Below, piece after piece: positions 47,085-55,685 of a DNA stretch of 64,000 nucleotides. This stretch comes from Halobacillus halophilus (GTDB lineage Bacteria > Bacillota > Bacilli > Bacillales > Halobacillaceae): the NCBI RefSeq assembly GCF_020171985.1, contig NZ_JAIVAL010000001.1, forward strand, positions 248,001 through 312,000, read 5' to 3'. The translations under genes and the position numbers were made by a program. Within the stretch, counting starts at the first letter, position 1; each line of letters begins with the position of its first letter. The notes below the pieces were generated by a model that saw nothing but the letters and a program-made list of their open reading frames with translations, made no database searches and was not told the DNA's origin.

Positions 47085-47402
47085 GTAGTTAATGCCTCCT
47101 CTAATTAATTCCAAAAAACACGTTGTTTATTTCACTAACTACAAGACTATCAGAATTTCTTTATATTTTAAGAACAAACACCTAACAGTTTGATTTCAAA
47201 GGTAACATCTATGTTTCATATAGATTACAAACCTCTGCATTAAACATGTATACCAGTGAAATTATGACAAATTCAGCTTTTCTTAATGATGAGATAGATA
47301 ACTTTCCAATTATTCCACAAACTGATCGGATAACTGATCGGATAGTTCTAAACCCCATCTTAAACATAAAAAAAGCCCGCCCTCATGGGCCAGGCTTTTT
47401 TA
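47085..47402. other. 318-bp intergenic region upstream of the LysM-3D gene
   Basis: Holds a WalR-like direct repeat (47171-47187), a 12-bp tandem duplication AACTGATCGGAT (47320-47343) and the terminator of the ABC-F gene (47368-47400). No gene. Confidence 0.5.
47368..47400 (-). terminator. Terminator of ykpA
   Basis: An imperfect GC-rich stem with A7 on the left and T6 on the right, directly after the ykpA stop on the minus strand. Confidence 0.8.
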
Positions 47403-49022
47403 CTATTCAGCTAATGCTGCTACTTGCTTTTGAACCTCTGGATCATTTAAATACTCATCGTAACTCATTTCTTTATCCACAATACCATTCGAAGTAATTT
47501 CAATAATTCGATTGGCAATTGTCTGGATGAACTCATGGTCATGGGAAGCAAAGATGACAGATCCCTTAAATCGAATTAACCCTTTGTTTAAAGAAGTAAT
47601 GGATTCGAGATCCAAGTGGTTGGTAGGTTCATCTAATAGTAACACATTGGCTTTAGAAAGCATCATCTTAGAGAGCATGCAACGAACCTTTTCTCCACCT
47701 GAAAGAACATTTGCTTTCTTCAAAGCTTCTTCTCCTGAGAACAGCATCCGTCCAAGGAAACTTCTTAAGAACGTTTCTGTTTCATCTTCAGGAGAATATT
47801 GACGAAGCCATTCAACGAGGTTCAAATCAGAGCGTTCAAAGAACTTCGAGTTATCTTTCGGGAAATAACTCTGTGAAGTAGTGACACCCCACTTATACGT
47901 TCCTTCATCAGGCTCTATTTCACCCATAAGAATTTGAAAGAGAGTAGTCTTGGCCGTTTCATTAGCTCCGACTAATGCCACCTTATCATCTTTATTAAGT
48001 GTAAAGCTGATATTATCCAGAACTTTAACCCCATCAATGGTTTTAGATAAGTTCTCTACTGTTAGTAGATCGTTGCCTATTTCCCGTTCAGCTGTAAAAG
48101 CAATGTAAGGATACTTACGCGATGAAGGCTGAATATCATCCAGCGTAATTTTATCCAACAGTTTTTTACGTGACGTAGCTTGTTTAGACTTGGAAGCATT
48201 TGCACTAAACCTGGCTATAAACTCTTTTAAATCTTTGATTTTCTCTTCTTTTTTCTTATTTTGTTCCTCAGCCATTTTTGTGGCAAGCTGACTTGATTCA
48301 TACCAGAAGTCATAGTTCCCGACATAAACCTGAATCTTGCCATAGTCAAGGTCAGCAATGTGAGTACACACATTATTCAAAAAGTGACGGTCGTGAGAAA
48401 CTACAATAACGGTGTTTTCGAAATCGATTAAGAAGTCTTCTAACCATTGAATCGCTTTAATATCCAGATGGTTGGTAGGCTCATCCAATAATAGAACATC
48501 CGGGTTGCCAAATAGAGCTTGAGCAAGCAGAACTTTTACTTTTTCAGATCCTGCAAGTTCACTCATCTTTTTCTCTTGCAGATCCTCTTTAATACCAAGA
48601 CCTGTTAGAAGACGAGCGGCATCTGATTCCGCTTCCCAACCATTCATTTCCGCAAATTCACCTTCTAGTTCAGCTGCTCGCATACCATCCTCTTCAGTGA
48701 AATCACCTTTCATATAAATGGCATCTTTTTCTTTCATGACTTCGTACAAACGAGTATTACCCATAATGACTGTTTCCAGAACTTGATACTCATCGTACTC
48801 AAAATGGTTTTGCTTTAAAACAGACAGACGCTGGTTATTCTTTAGGGAAACTTCACCAGTCTGAGGCTCGAGCTCTCCACTTAGAATTTTCAGGAAAGTC
48901 GACTTACCTGCACCATTAGCACCAATTAGTCCATAACAATTTCCAGGGGTAAACTTTATATTGACGTCTTCAAATAACTTTTGATCGCCGAAACGAAGAC
49001 TAACATTATTTACATTTAACAT
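47403..49022 (-). CDS. ykpA: ABC-F family ATPase YkpA
   Basis: 539 residues, two ABC domains with no membrane part, as in ribosome-associated ABC-F proteins. Domain 1: Walker A IGANGAGKSTFLK near residue 36, signature LAGSEKVKVLLAQALF and LLLDEPTNHLD. A charged linker of about residues 240-290 (KKKEEKIKDLKEFIARFSANASKSKQATSRKK) is the P-site tRNA motif. Domain 2: signature LSGGEKVRC and LLLDEPTNHLD are intact, but its Walker A is GANETAKTTLFQ, not GxxGxGKST. Probably a translation factor, not a transporter. Confidence 0.93.
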   Translation of the reverse strand: MLNVNNVSLRFGDQKLFEDVNIKFTPGNCYGLIGANGAGKSTFLKILSGELEPQTGEVSLKNNQRLSVLKQNHFEYDEYQVLETVIMGNTRLYEVMKEKDAIYMKGDFTEEDGMRAAELEGEFAEMNGWEAESDAARLLTGLGIKEDLQEKKMSELAGSEKVKVLLAQALFGNPDVLLLDEPTNHLDIKAIQWLEDFLIDFENTVIVVSHDRHFLNNVCTHIADLDYGKIQVYVGNYDFWYESSQLATKMAEEQNKKKEEKIKDLKEFIARFSANASKSKQATSRKKLLDKITLDDIQPSSRKYPYIAFTAEREIGNDLLTVENLSKTIDGVKVLDNISFTLNKDDKVALVGANETAKTTLFQILMGEIEPDEGTYKWGVTTSQSYFPKDNSKFFERSDLNLVEWLRQYSPEDETETFLRSFLGRMLFSGEEALKKANVLSGGEKVRCMLSKMMLSKANVLLLDEPTNHLDLESITSLNKGLIRFKGSVIFASHDHEFIQTIANRIIEITSNGIVDKEMSYDEYLNDPEVQKQVAALAE

Positions 49023-49097
49023 TAAAAATCCTCCAGTATTCGAATGTATAACATTAAGACATTATACCATTCATACGAAAGATATAACAGGTCTCAC

Positions 49098-50444
49098 TTA
49101 TGATTTAAAATAATCTTGTTCAATCAACCATTCTTTAAATAACTCAAAATCATTCTCCACTGTTTCTTTATAATGTCTAGACCATAAACCTAGTTGATGG
49201 CGAAACAATTTCTGATTAGAGCCTATCGCTTTAAGAATGGCTTTTTCGCTGTGATAATCCATAATCCCATTCTCGATATCTGCATCTGCGCGCGCATGTA
49301 TTTTCGCACTAATTTTAGCCATTGTTTTGATCGTCTGTGTAAATTTCTTATAATCATCCAGATTCTTTTCCCTTAAGTCCTTAGAGAAAGGTGACCTTTC
49401 ACGCACATAGAAATCATGCCCATCCATTCGAAAGTACCCTAAATATGGATCTGCCTGATGGTGCATGGCGTGCTGAGTGTGTGCAACTCTTCTTCCCTGA
49501 TGTTTGTTATCTTCCCAAAATTGTTCATCATAAGGGAAGAAATAAGCTGGAATCGGAGATCGTGCCTCTTTAGCTTCTAAAATGATATCATCGTGGTGCA
49601 CCTCATCCTCTTGACCTTCTATCAGGATGTAATAACGCTTTAGGCCTGTCGATCCAATACCTGAACCGTTCTTCTTTACAACATCTTTAATATTGTAGAA
49701 TGAATCATTTTTTTTCGTTTCTGGATTTATAGATAACAAATACTCTTTCCAAGCGGATTCAAGTTTGTTCCTTTCCTGCTTCGATACGGATGAAAGTTTG
49801 TCTTTTCCAATATCAAATGAGCGGATAGAGTTATGATCGACTACGGTTTGTTTATCAAGTTCATGAGAAGCATGTCTTTCTTCAATTTTTTTCAAAGTTT
49901 TCTTAATCGGTCCTTTTGTGTTCTCAGAAGTAAATTGAAGGGTTTGAGGGTCCTCGTCTTTTTCTTGAAAGGCTTTCAGCTGCTTACGATACGCTTTTAA
50001 ATATTGATCAACAAGTTCATCTTCCTCTTTATCTGAAAATCCTTGCTTTTCAGACATAAGGCGGATACTGACAACCATTCGAAGAATATCGTATAAATAA
50101 GACCCTAAATAACCTTCGTCAAAATCATCTACATCGAACACAATATCATGGTTTTCATTTAAGAAGGCACTAAAGTTATCAAAGTGCATGTCTCCCATAA
50201 TCCACGTGGGTTTATCTTTTGGAGTGTGAAAGGTAAAGGGGTATTCAGTCACATCAAAGAAGAATAAATATGCGCTGCCTCTAAAAAAGCTGTAAGAATC
50301 TTCTCTCATTTTCTGATATTTCTTTTTGCGGCTGGACTGGGATAACTTCATAATACTTCCGTCGAATTGCTCAAGTATCGTGCCCAGTGTGTTTTTTCTG
50401 AGTCTTTTCTTGGTTGATAATATATGTTCCAGCTGCGGATCCAT
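49098..50444 (-). CDS. DUF2252 protein
   Basis: 448 residues from ATG 50444 (GGGAGGGG upstream). WIMGDMHFDNFSAF near residue 90 and VFDVDDFDEGYLGSYLYDILRMVVS near 110 recall the GDxHxxN and D-D catalytic motifs of aminoglycoside-phosphotransferase-like kinases, so an APH-type fold is plausible. No function has been shown for the family that I know of. Monocistronic; 76 bp before ykpA in the direction of transcription. Confidence 0.84.
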   Translation of the reverse strand: MDPQLEHILSTKKRLRKNTLGTILEQFDGSIMKLSQSSRKKKYQKMREDSYSFFRGSAYLFFFDVTEYPFTFHTPKDKPTWIMGDMHFDNFSAFLNENHDIVFDVDDFDEGYLGSYLYDILRMVVSIRLMSEKQGFSDKEEDELVDQYLKAYRKQLKAFQEKDEDPQTLQFTSENTKGPIKKTLKKIEERHASHELDKQTVVDHNSIRSFDIGKDKLSSVSKQERNKLESAWKEYLLSINPETKKNDSFYNIKDVVKKNGSGIGSTGLKRYYILIEGQEDEVHHDDIILEAKEARSPIPAYFFPYDEQFWEDNKHQGRRVAHTQHAMHHQADPYLGYFRMDGHDFYVRERSPFSKDLREKNLDDYKKFTQTIKTMAKISAKIHARADADIENGIMDYHSEKAILKAIGSNQKLFRHQLGLWSRHYKETVENDFELFKEWLIEQDYFKS

Positions 50445-50510
50445 ATAGCACCCCTCCCATGAATAATGAATAATTGTTGTCACTTTCTCCACTTCATGCT
50501 TCATTATAAA

Positions 50511-50546
50511 CAAAAAAACGACCGCTCGAAAGGCGGCCGCTTCGTT
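50511..50546 (-). terminator. Possible terminator of ydjO
   Basis: GC-rich dyad (CCGC...GCGG, with outer AACGA...TCGTT) and a minus-strand T7. Confidence 0.6.
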
Positions 50547-50549
50547 ATC

Positions 50550-50756
50550 TTAATTTTTATAATACAAGCTATTGTTCTCTACTACTTGCAGGACTTTGTT
50601 TTCCTGTTCCATCGGATTGCCGCATTTAGGGCAAAGATTTTCTTCATTTGTTCTGAAGTTATCCCTCATCCAACAGTTACAGTCGTCAGATGTGCAAACC
50701 CAAATTTTAGTTTCTTCTTCTTTAATTTCTGCCTGATTCTTTTTACCGAAAGCCAT
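50550..50756 (-). CDS. ydjO: Cold-inducible zinc-ribbon protein YdjO
   Basis: 68 residues with a zinc ribbon: IWVCTSDDCNCWMRDNF (three cysteines) and LCPKCGNPM (two). The WVCxxxxCNCWMRDNF block is the YdjO signature. YdjO is induced by cold in Bacillus. It follows the csp gene by 74 bp on the same strand, with a terminator hairpin between them that could allow read-through. Confidence 0.9.
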   Translation of the reverse strand: MAFGKKNQAEIKEEETKIWVCTSDDCNCWMRDNFRTNEENLCPKCGNPMEQENKVLQVVENNSLYYKN

Positions 50757-50784
50757 GTTTGAAGCCTCCTCTAGACATAAATTA

Positions 50785-50814
50785 TGTAAAAAAGACTGAC
50801 TCTGAAGCCAGTCT
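50785..50814 (-). terminator. Terminator between csp and ydjO
   Basis: A 6-bp stem (50793-50798 with 50809-50814) with further partial pairing and a minus-strand T6. Confidence 0.75.
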
Positions 50815-50830
50815 CTTTCTATTTTTTAAA

Positions 50831-51031
50831 TTATAATTTAGTTACGTTTGCAGCTTGTGGTCCGCGGTTACCTTCTGTGATTTCGAATTCCACAGATTGA
50901 CCTTCTTCTAGAGACTTAAAGCCTTCTTCGTTGATCGCGCTGAAGTGTACGAATACATCGTCTTCTCCTTCAACCTCAATAAAACCAAAACCTTTTTCCG
51001 CGTTAAACCACTTCACTGTACCTGTTTTCAT
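50831..51031 (-). CDS. csp: Cold-shock protein (Csp family)
   Basis: 66 residues, one OB-fold domain. RNP1 KGFGFIEV and RNP2 VFVHF are intact, and the ends [17 protein letters not shown] and QAANVTKL are typical. It binds single-stranded RNA and acts as an RNA chaperone. The long leader described separately fits cold-shock regulation. Which Bacillus paralogue (B, C or D) it corresponds to cannot be set by eye. Confidence 0.96.
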   Translation of the reverse strand: MKTGTVKWFNAEKGFGFIEVEGEDDVFVHFSAINEEGFKSLEEGQSVEFEITEGNRGPQAANVTKL

Positions 51032-51172
51032 AGGAATGGATCCTCCAATATTTCTAAAATTAATATGTGCTTACCATACTGAAAAAATCACATATTATAA
51101 AAAGTACCAATAACGCTTGATCACTCTTTATAATAGGTGATTCTTATTAATTGGTAAGCGGTATTTCTTATA
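51032..51172 (-). ncRNA. Long 5' untranslated leader of csp
   Basis: About 140 nt between the predicted transcription start and the csp ATG. Cold-shock genes usually have such leaders, which refold at low temperature. I did not identify a specific cold box. Confidence 0.55.
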
Positions 51173-51178
51173 TAGAAT

Positions 51179-51207
51179 ATAATACTATGACTCACCGGTT
51201 AAGTCAA
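51179..51207 (-). promoter_or_regulatory. Promoter of csp
   Basis: On the minus strand TTGACT (51202-51207), exactly 17 bp, then TATTAT (51179-51184). Confidence 0.8.
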
Positions 51208-51272
51208 GTAGTGATTCTTAACATCTTATACAGTTAAGTATATCCAATTCTGAAAATATTTATTCCTCTTTT

Positions 51273-51776
51273 TCAAGATTTTTCTATGATTCCACAGGCA
51301 ATCCTCTTTCCGGCATTCCCGCTAGGCTGAGACCGATAGTCATCCGGCTGTTGATGGATGATGACCGATTTTCCGATAATATCCCTAACCCGAAAACGGT
51401 CCGTAAAGAAAATCATTCGAGCCCTTCCTTGATTAGAAAACAACACGGGGAAGTCACCTGCATGGTTTCCATGTGGTTGTTGATCTGGGTTCCAATGGCC
51501 TCCGGCCGAAGCAAATGGATCTTTCCCTTCTCCTAATTCACAAATTCCTTTTTCATGAATGTGAAATCCATGAGGGCCGACCTGCGTTCCATCCTTTAGT
51601 ATCTGGAATTCAGGTAAACCTTCGACTTGCACAAAGACCTCCACCCCATATGGCATTTCATAAAAATACATGGCCCCTTTTAAATCGGGTGCGAGCGGAC
51701 TGCTCCTAAAAGTTACCTTAGCCGTCTCGGAAGTATAAGGTGTCCTGTAAGGTGAGTAGGAATAATACGAATACAT
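51273..51776 (-). CDS. sodC: Cu/Zn superoxide dismutase-like protein with tyrosine-rich head
   Basis: 167 residues. Metal ligands are all visible: GPHGFHIHEKG (two Cu His), AGGHWNPDQQPHGNHAGDFP (bridging His, Zn His x2 and Zn Asp) and SVIIHQQPDDY (Cu His). The guiding Arg is in GNAGKRIACGII, and the disulfide pair in KGICELG and RIACG. There is no signal peptide; the chain starts MYSYYSYSPYRTPYTSE instead. SodC-type enzymes normally act outside the cell, so the location is unclear; a spore-coat place is possible. Confidence 0.87.
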   Translation of the reverse strand: MYSYYSYSPYRTPYTSETAKVTFRSSPLAPDLKGAMYFYEMPYGVEVFVQVEGLPEFQILKDGTQVGPHGFHIHEKGICELGEGKDPFASAGGHWNPDQQPHGNHAGDFPVLFSNQGRARMIFFTDRFRVRDIIGKSVIIHQQPDDYRSQPSGNAGKRIACGIIEKS

Positions 51777-51879
51777 ACTCTTCGACCTCCTTTGTCCTTA
51801 TAAATATGCTTAACCTAGAGACTTCATGATAGTAAATTCATTACATCGCATAAGTGATGGTTACTCTCTGTCTACATAC

Positions 51880-51911
51880 AAAAAGGGCCTGAAAGAAATT
51901 CAGACCCTTTA
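51880..51911 (-). terminator. Probable terminator of dynA
   Basis: An 11-bp stem with one mismatch and a minus-strand TTTTTG, about 100 bp after the dynA stop. Confidence 0.6.
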
Positions 51912-52013
51912 CAGAGATGTGATTTTCAAAGATTCGCTGTGTAAGAAGGAGGAAGAAGTCCTTACACATAGATATCTTTTCACTTGCTCTAGCTTATGAA
52001 TAATTTGTTCAGA

Positions 52014-55000
52014 TTAGACCAATTTTTTTATCTGTTCAAACTTTCTCTCTAGAGGAGCAATATCAGCCGGGTGTTCTACACTATATAGCAGGCTGTTGAA
52101 GGAAGCATCAATTTGATGCCGCCACTCATGTACGTGTTCGTCCAACAGGTATAGCCATTGCTGCTCATAATAGTCCTTCATAATGTTATTCGCTTTGTCG
52201 AGCTGATTTTTTAAGATGGGAGAGATAAGGTCAGCGAGTTCATCTTTCATCTCCTCTTTTTCATTAAGCTCAAAAAAAGCACGGGCACTTTTAAACTTTT
52301 TCAATATGGATGAGGTTTGCCGCTCATCGATCACAAGTTCTCCATAGAACGATGGCAAAGGAATCGATGTCCATTCCCGGCGCTCCAATCTAAGATGATT
52401 TCTTACTTTCTTCAACTCGGCTTCAGATTCCTGTTGTATTTGATCAATCAAACCATCAAGCAGACGCTCAATTCTAACGCCAACCGCTTTAAACTCCTGA
52501 TTCATCTCGAATTCTATTTCCTGAATCAAATTATCACGTGCTTCTCTAAGTTGATCGGGAATAGGTTGATCTTTTCCATTGATGGTGGCCGGATTAAAAT
52601 GATGCTTAAAATAATCCGTAAAATTCAGCATCATACGGTGATGAACATAATAGAGCTGTTTGTCTATTTTATTCTTAAGGGATTCTTTTTCTTTCATGCG
52701 GTCGAAGTCTTTTATTACATCAAGCGCTTCCTCGCGCTGTGCTCTTGCTTTCTTCAGGAACTGCTTCCGCTCTTCTTCGTTGAGTTGATTGTTGTCAATA
52801 AACGTGGCGAGTGTATCTTTTAATTCACTTAGGTTCCGCTCCATAGACTGAGTTAAAACTTCAGCAAGTTCTCCATGCAAAAACTGATTAAACTGAGCTT
52901 CAAACTTGTTAATACCGGAAGATTGGCCAGGCTCTCCCTTTTTTTCTCGTAACCCCTTCAGACTGGATAGGGAAAAAAGACGTGGATTCCGAATATCAAA
53001 GCCACCCAGCTGATCAGCCACATAGTTTTCTACATACTTTACTTCCTCTTCTGATGAGGCCAAATCCACCGCATTAATAATAAAGAACATCTTATCCATA
53101 GCGAAACTATCTTTGACACGTCCTAATTGCGTAAGAAAAGATTGATCAGCTTTGGAGAATGGGTGGTTATAGTATGTGACAAAAAGGACAGCATCCGCAT
53201 CCTTAATATATTCAAAGGATACATCGGTATGTCTGGCATTCACTGAATCCGCGCCTGGAGTATCCACCAGCGTAATTCCTGCCTCCGTGAAAGAGCAATC
53301 GTAAAAGATTTCGACAGATTCAATAAAACACGATTTAGATTCTTCAGCTACGTACATAGAAAATTCATCCCACGGGATGGAAATTGACTGACCTAAATCA
53401 TCTTTCATCGAGTTATATCCATTTAAAAAAGCCTCTAAAAATGAAGCTGATTTGTGCTCCAGGCGGCTCCAACTCTGTACAGTTTCCAACTGTTTTACAT
53501 AACCGTAAAGGGTCTCACTGCGCAATTCCAACTTTGTAAAAATCGGTTCTAAGTCATCTAACAATTCTTTTTCTTTCTTTACAACCGCCTGAATCGATCC
53601 ATGAGGATGATCGTCGCTCGAAGGCGATATTTTATTAATGGTCGCCGTCGTCGGGTTGGGAGAGGCTGGTAACAAAGTATCTCCTAGAAGAGCATTGGCG
53701 AAGGATGATTTCCCTGCACTAAAAGCTCCAAATAAAGCTACCGTATAATGTCTATTACGTAATCGATCCTGTTTATCCCGAAGCTGTTGAATGAACTCGT
53801 CCATGCCTTCAACATCTTCTACAATCGATAGAGCCTCTGTTACTCTTTCCATTGTGGAATCAATGGAGGCAGGTCCCTCGGTGAGCGAAGACTCCGGAGC
53901 CGGGTTTTCATCAAAGTTTCCTTCTACACTCTTTGTCAACGATTCATTTGTAATCTGTTTATGCTGAACGCGTTTTGCCCGCTCCTCCAAGTCGTTCTTA
54001 ACCGAATCCTTAACCATGGAAGAAAGCGTCTCATTTTCAAGGCTCTTGTACAAATTCTTTCGGTAGGAAGTAAGATTTTTCTCCATCTGTTCCAATTCTT
54101 TTACAATATGCTCTTTTTCTTCCATAGCCTGAAATACAGTCTTGTTTTTTTCGTACTCTCTTTTCTTTTCATTTCGTATATGTCTCTCGACTTGCTCCCA
54201 CCATTGATTCACATACTGTCGCATTTCTTTCTTGATATCATTGGACAATTGGTCCGTATATCGAAGAATATAAGGACCAGTGACAGAAGCACCTGGTTCT
54301 ATCATATCCTGAAGTTTAGCTTTCTCATAAATAAAATTAAAACGCTGGATGTCATTCTGAAGCTCTTCATCAGTAATCGAAAGCTCTTCCGTAACCTCCA
54401 GAAGACGTTCTTTAAGCGGCCATTTTAAGTTCTTTTCAATGCTCTCGAGAACCTCGGCATAAAAAGCAGATTCTCTCTCTTCTTTCACTTCTTCTGTCTT
54501 TTTTTTGGCAAATAATACTCCTACCTTGAAGCCTCTCTGTCTGGATTCAAGAAATTTTTCTGCTTCGTCCCGTAAAGAACTCGGCATGAGATAAGCGTTC
54601 GGAATAAATGAAGATACACGCCGCTTAAAAAAATCAGCAGCTTCTGAAATGACTTGTTCTGTATCTTTTCGATCTTCCTGAGTAAGATAGCTTTCACTCA
54701 TACTTTCATCTAAGTATTCTTTACGAGCTTTTAAGTCCTGTTTCCGCTGAAAAAATTCATTCGATTGATTATGTACACTTTCCTCAATAATGGTTTCTGC
54801 AGCCTTAAGCGCCTGCTCCTGTACCCGAACATAAGAAGAAGAATACAATTGGGTAAACGCTTCTTTTAACGATTCATACTCATTTTTATCATAAGAAAAG
54901 TCCTTTAGAGAGATATAATAAATGGCTTCAGGCTTAATTCCACGAGATGAGAACGAATGTTCGACACTCTGTTTGAAGTCTTCAAATGACAGTTCCGCTT

Positions 55001-55607
55001 CGTTGTGTTTATCAATTTGATTAATCACCACAGAGAATGGCGTGCCGCGTTCTTGCATCTCCATTAAAAACTTTACATTGACTTCGGATTGTACATGGTT
55101 ATAATCCATTACATAATACAGAACGTCCATTAAATGCAGGGAGGATTCTGTAATTAAGCGATCCGCGTCGTTCGTCGAATCTACTCCCGGAGTATCCAAT
55201 ACGGTGACATGCTCAGGCAAATTGCAGTCAGGACGGCTGATAACAACCCTCGATATATCACTCCCATTCTTACACAAGGCCTGTATTGTTTCAAAATCCG
55301 TTTCCCCCTCATACTTTTCCGGAAGATCATGATGGAAATACGTCATGGTATAAGGTTCACCAGCCTTAATTTCCACAATATTGGCGCTGGTTGGTATGGG
55401 GCTTGAAGGCAGCATTTGTTTATCGAGCAGATGATTAATTAACGTGGATTTACCAGCGGAAAAATGTCCCCCAAACCCTACCATCACTTTTTCATGCATT
55501 AATTTATTGATTACATCCAGAACCTTCTCACTCTGAGCAGGATCTTCTGTTTTTAAGTATTGATAGAGATTCTGTAATTGTGTAACGGTCTCTCTCGTTG
55601 CTGTCAT
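52014..55607 (-). CDS. dynA: Two-headed bacterial dynamin DynA
   Basis: 1197 residues from ATG 55607 (AAAGGGGA upstream), close to the 1193 of Bacillus subtilis DynA. Two dynamin GTPase modules are fused in tandem. Module 1: P-loop GGHFSAGKSTLINHLL near residue 47, DTPGVDST, and NQIDKH. Module 2: P-loop GAFSAGKSSFANALLG near 625, DTPGADSV, and NAVDLA. Each is followed by long helical stalk segments with coiled-coil character. DynA tethers and fuses membranes and protects them during stress and phage attack. Monocistronic as far as can be seen. Confidence 0.96.
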   Translation of the reverse strand: MTATRETVTQLQNLYQYLKTEDPAQSEKVLDVINKLMHEKVMVGFGGHFSAGKSTLINHLLDKQMLPSSPIPTSANIVEIKAGEPYTMTYFHHDLPEKYEGETDFETIQALCKNGSDISRVVISRPDCNLPEHVTVLDTPGVDSTNDADRLITESSLHLMDVLYYVMDYNHVQSEVNVKFLMEMQERGTPFSVVINQIDKHNEAELSFEDFKQSVEHSFSSRGIKPEAIYYISLKDFSYDKNEYESLKEAFTQLYSSSYVRVQEQALKAAETIIEESVHNQSNEFFQRKQDLKARKEYLDESMSESYLTQEDRKDTEQVISEAADFFKRRVSSFIPNAYLMPSSLRDEAEKFLESRQRGFKVGVLFAKKKTEEVKEERESAFYAEVLESIEKNLKWPLKERLLEVTEELSITDEELQNDIQRFNFIYEKAKLQDMIEPGASVTGPYILRYTDQLSNDIKKEMRQYVNQWWEQVERHIRNEKKREYEKNKTVFQAMEEKEHIVKELEQMEKNLTSYRKNLYKSLENETLSSMVKDSVKNDLEERAKRVQHKQITNESLTKSVEGNFDENPAPESSLTEGPASIDSTMERVTEALSIVEDVEGMDEFIQQLRDKQDRLRNRHYTVALFGAFSAGKSSFANALLGDTLLPASPNPTTATINKISPSSDDHPHGSIQAVVKKEKELLDDLEPIFTKLELRSETLYGYVKQLETVQSWSRLEHKSASFLEAFLNGYNSMKDDLGQSISIPWDEFSMYVAEESKSCFIESVEIFYDCSFTEAGITLVDTPGADSVNARHTDVSFEYIKDADAVLFVTYYNHPFSKADQSFLTQLGRVKDSFAMDKMFFIINAVDLASSEEEVKYVENYVADQLGGFDIRNPRLFSLSSLKGLREKKGEPGQSSGINKFEAQFNQFLHGELAEVLTQSMERNLSELKDTLATFIDNNQLNEEERKQFLKKARAQREEALDVIKDFDRMKEKESLKNKIDKQLYYVHHRMMLNFTDYFKHHFNPATINGKDQPIPDQLREARDNLIQEIEFEMNQEFKAVGVRIERLLDGLIDQIQQESEAELKKVRNHLRLERREWTSIPLPSFYGELVIDERQTSSILKKFKSARAFFELNEKEEMKDELADLISPILKNQLDKANNIMKDYYEQQWLYLLDEHVHEWRHQIDASFNSLLYSVEHPADIAPLERKFEQIKKLV

Positions 55608-55685
55608 GCCATTTTCCCCTTTTTGAGTATAGTGTATCATGTTATTAGTTCGATGGAGTATGATTCACAAGATTATTCAAGAAAA

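Noticed and set aside
51939-51968. Hairpin as terminator of dynA
   Set aside because: Stem is interrupted and no T tract follows on either strand; the hairpin at 51880-51911 is the better candidate.
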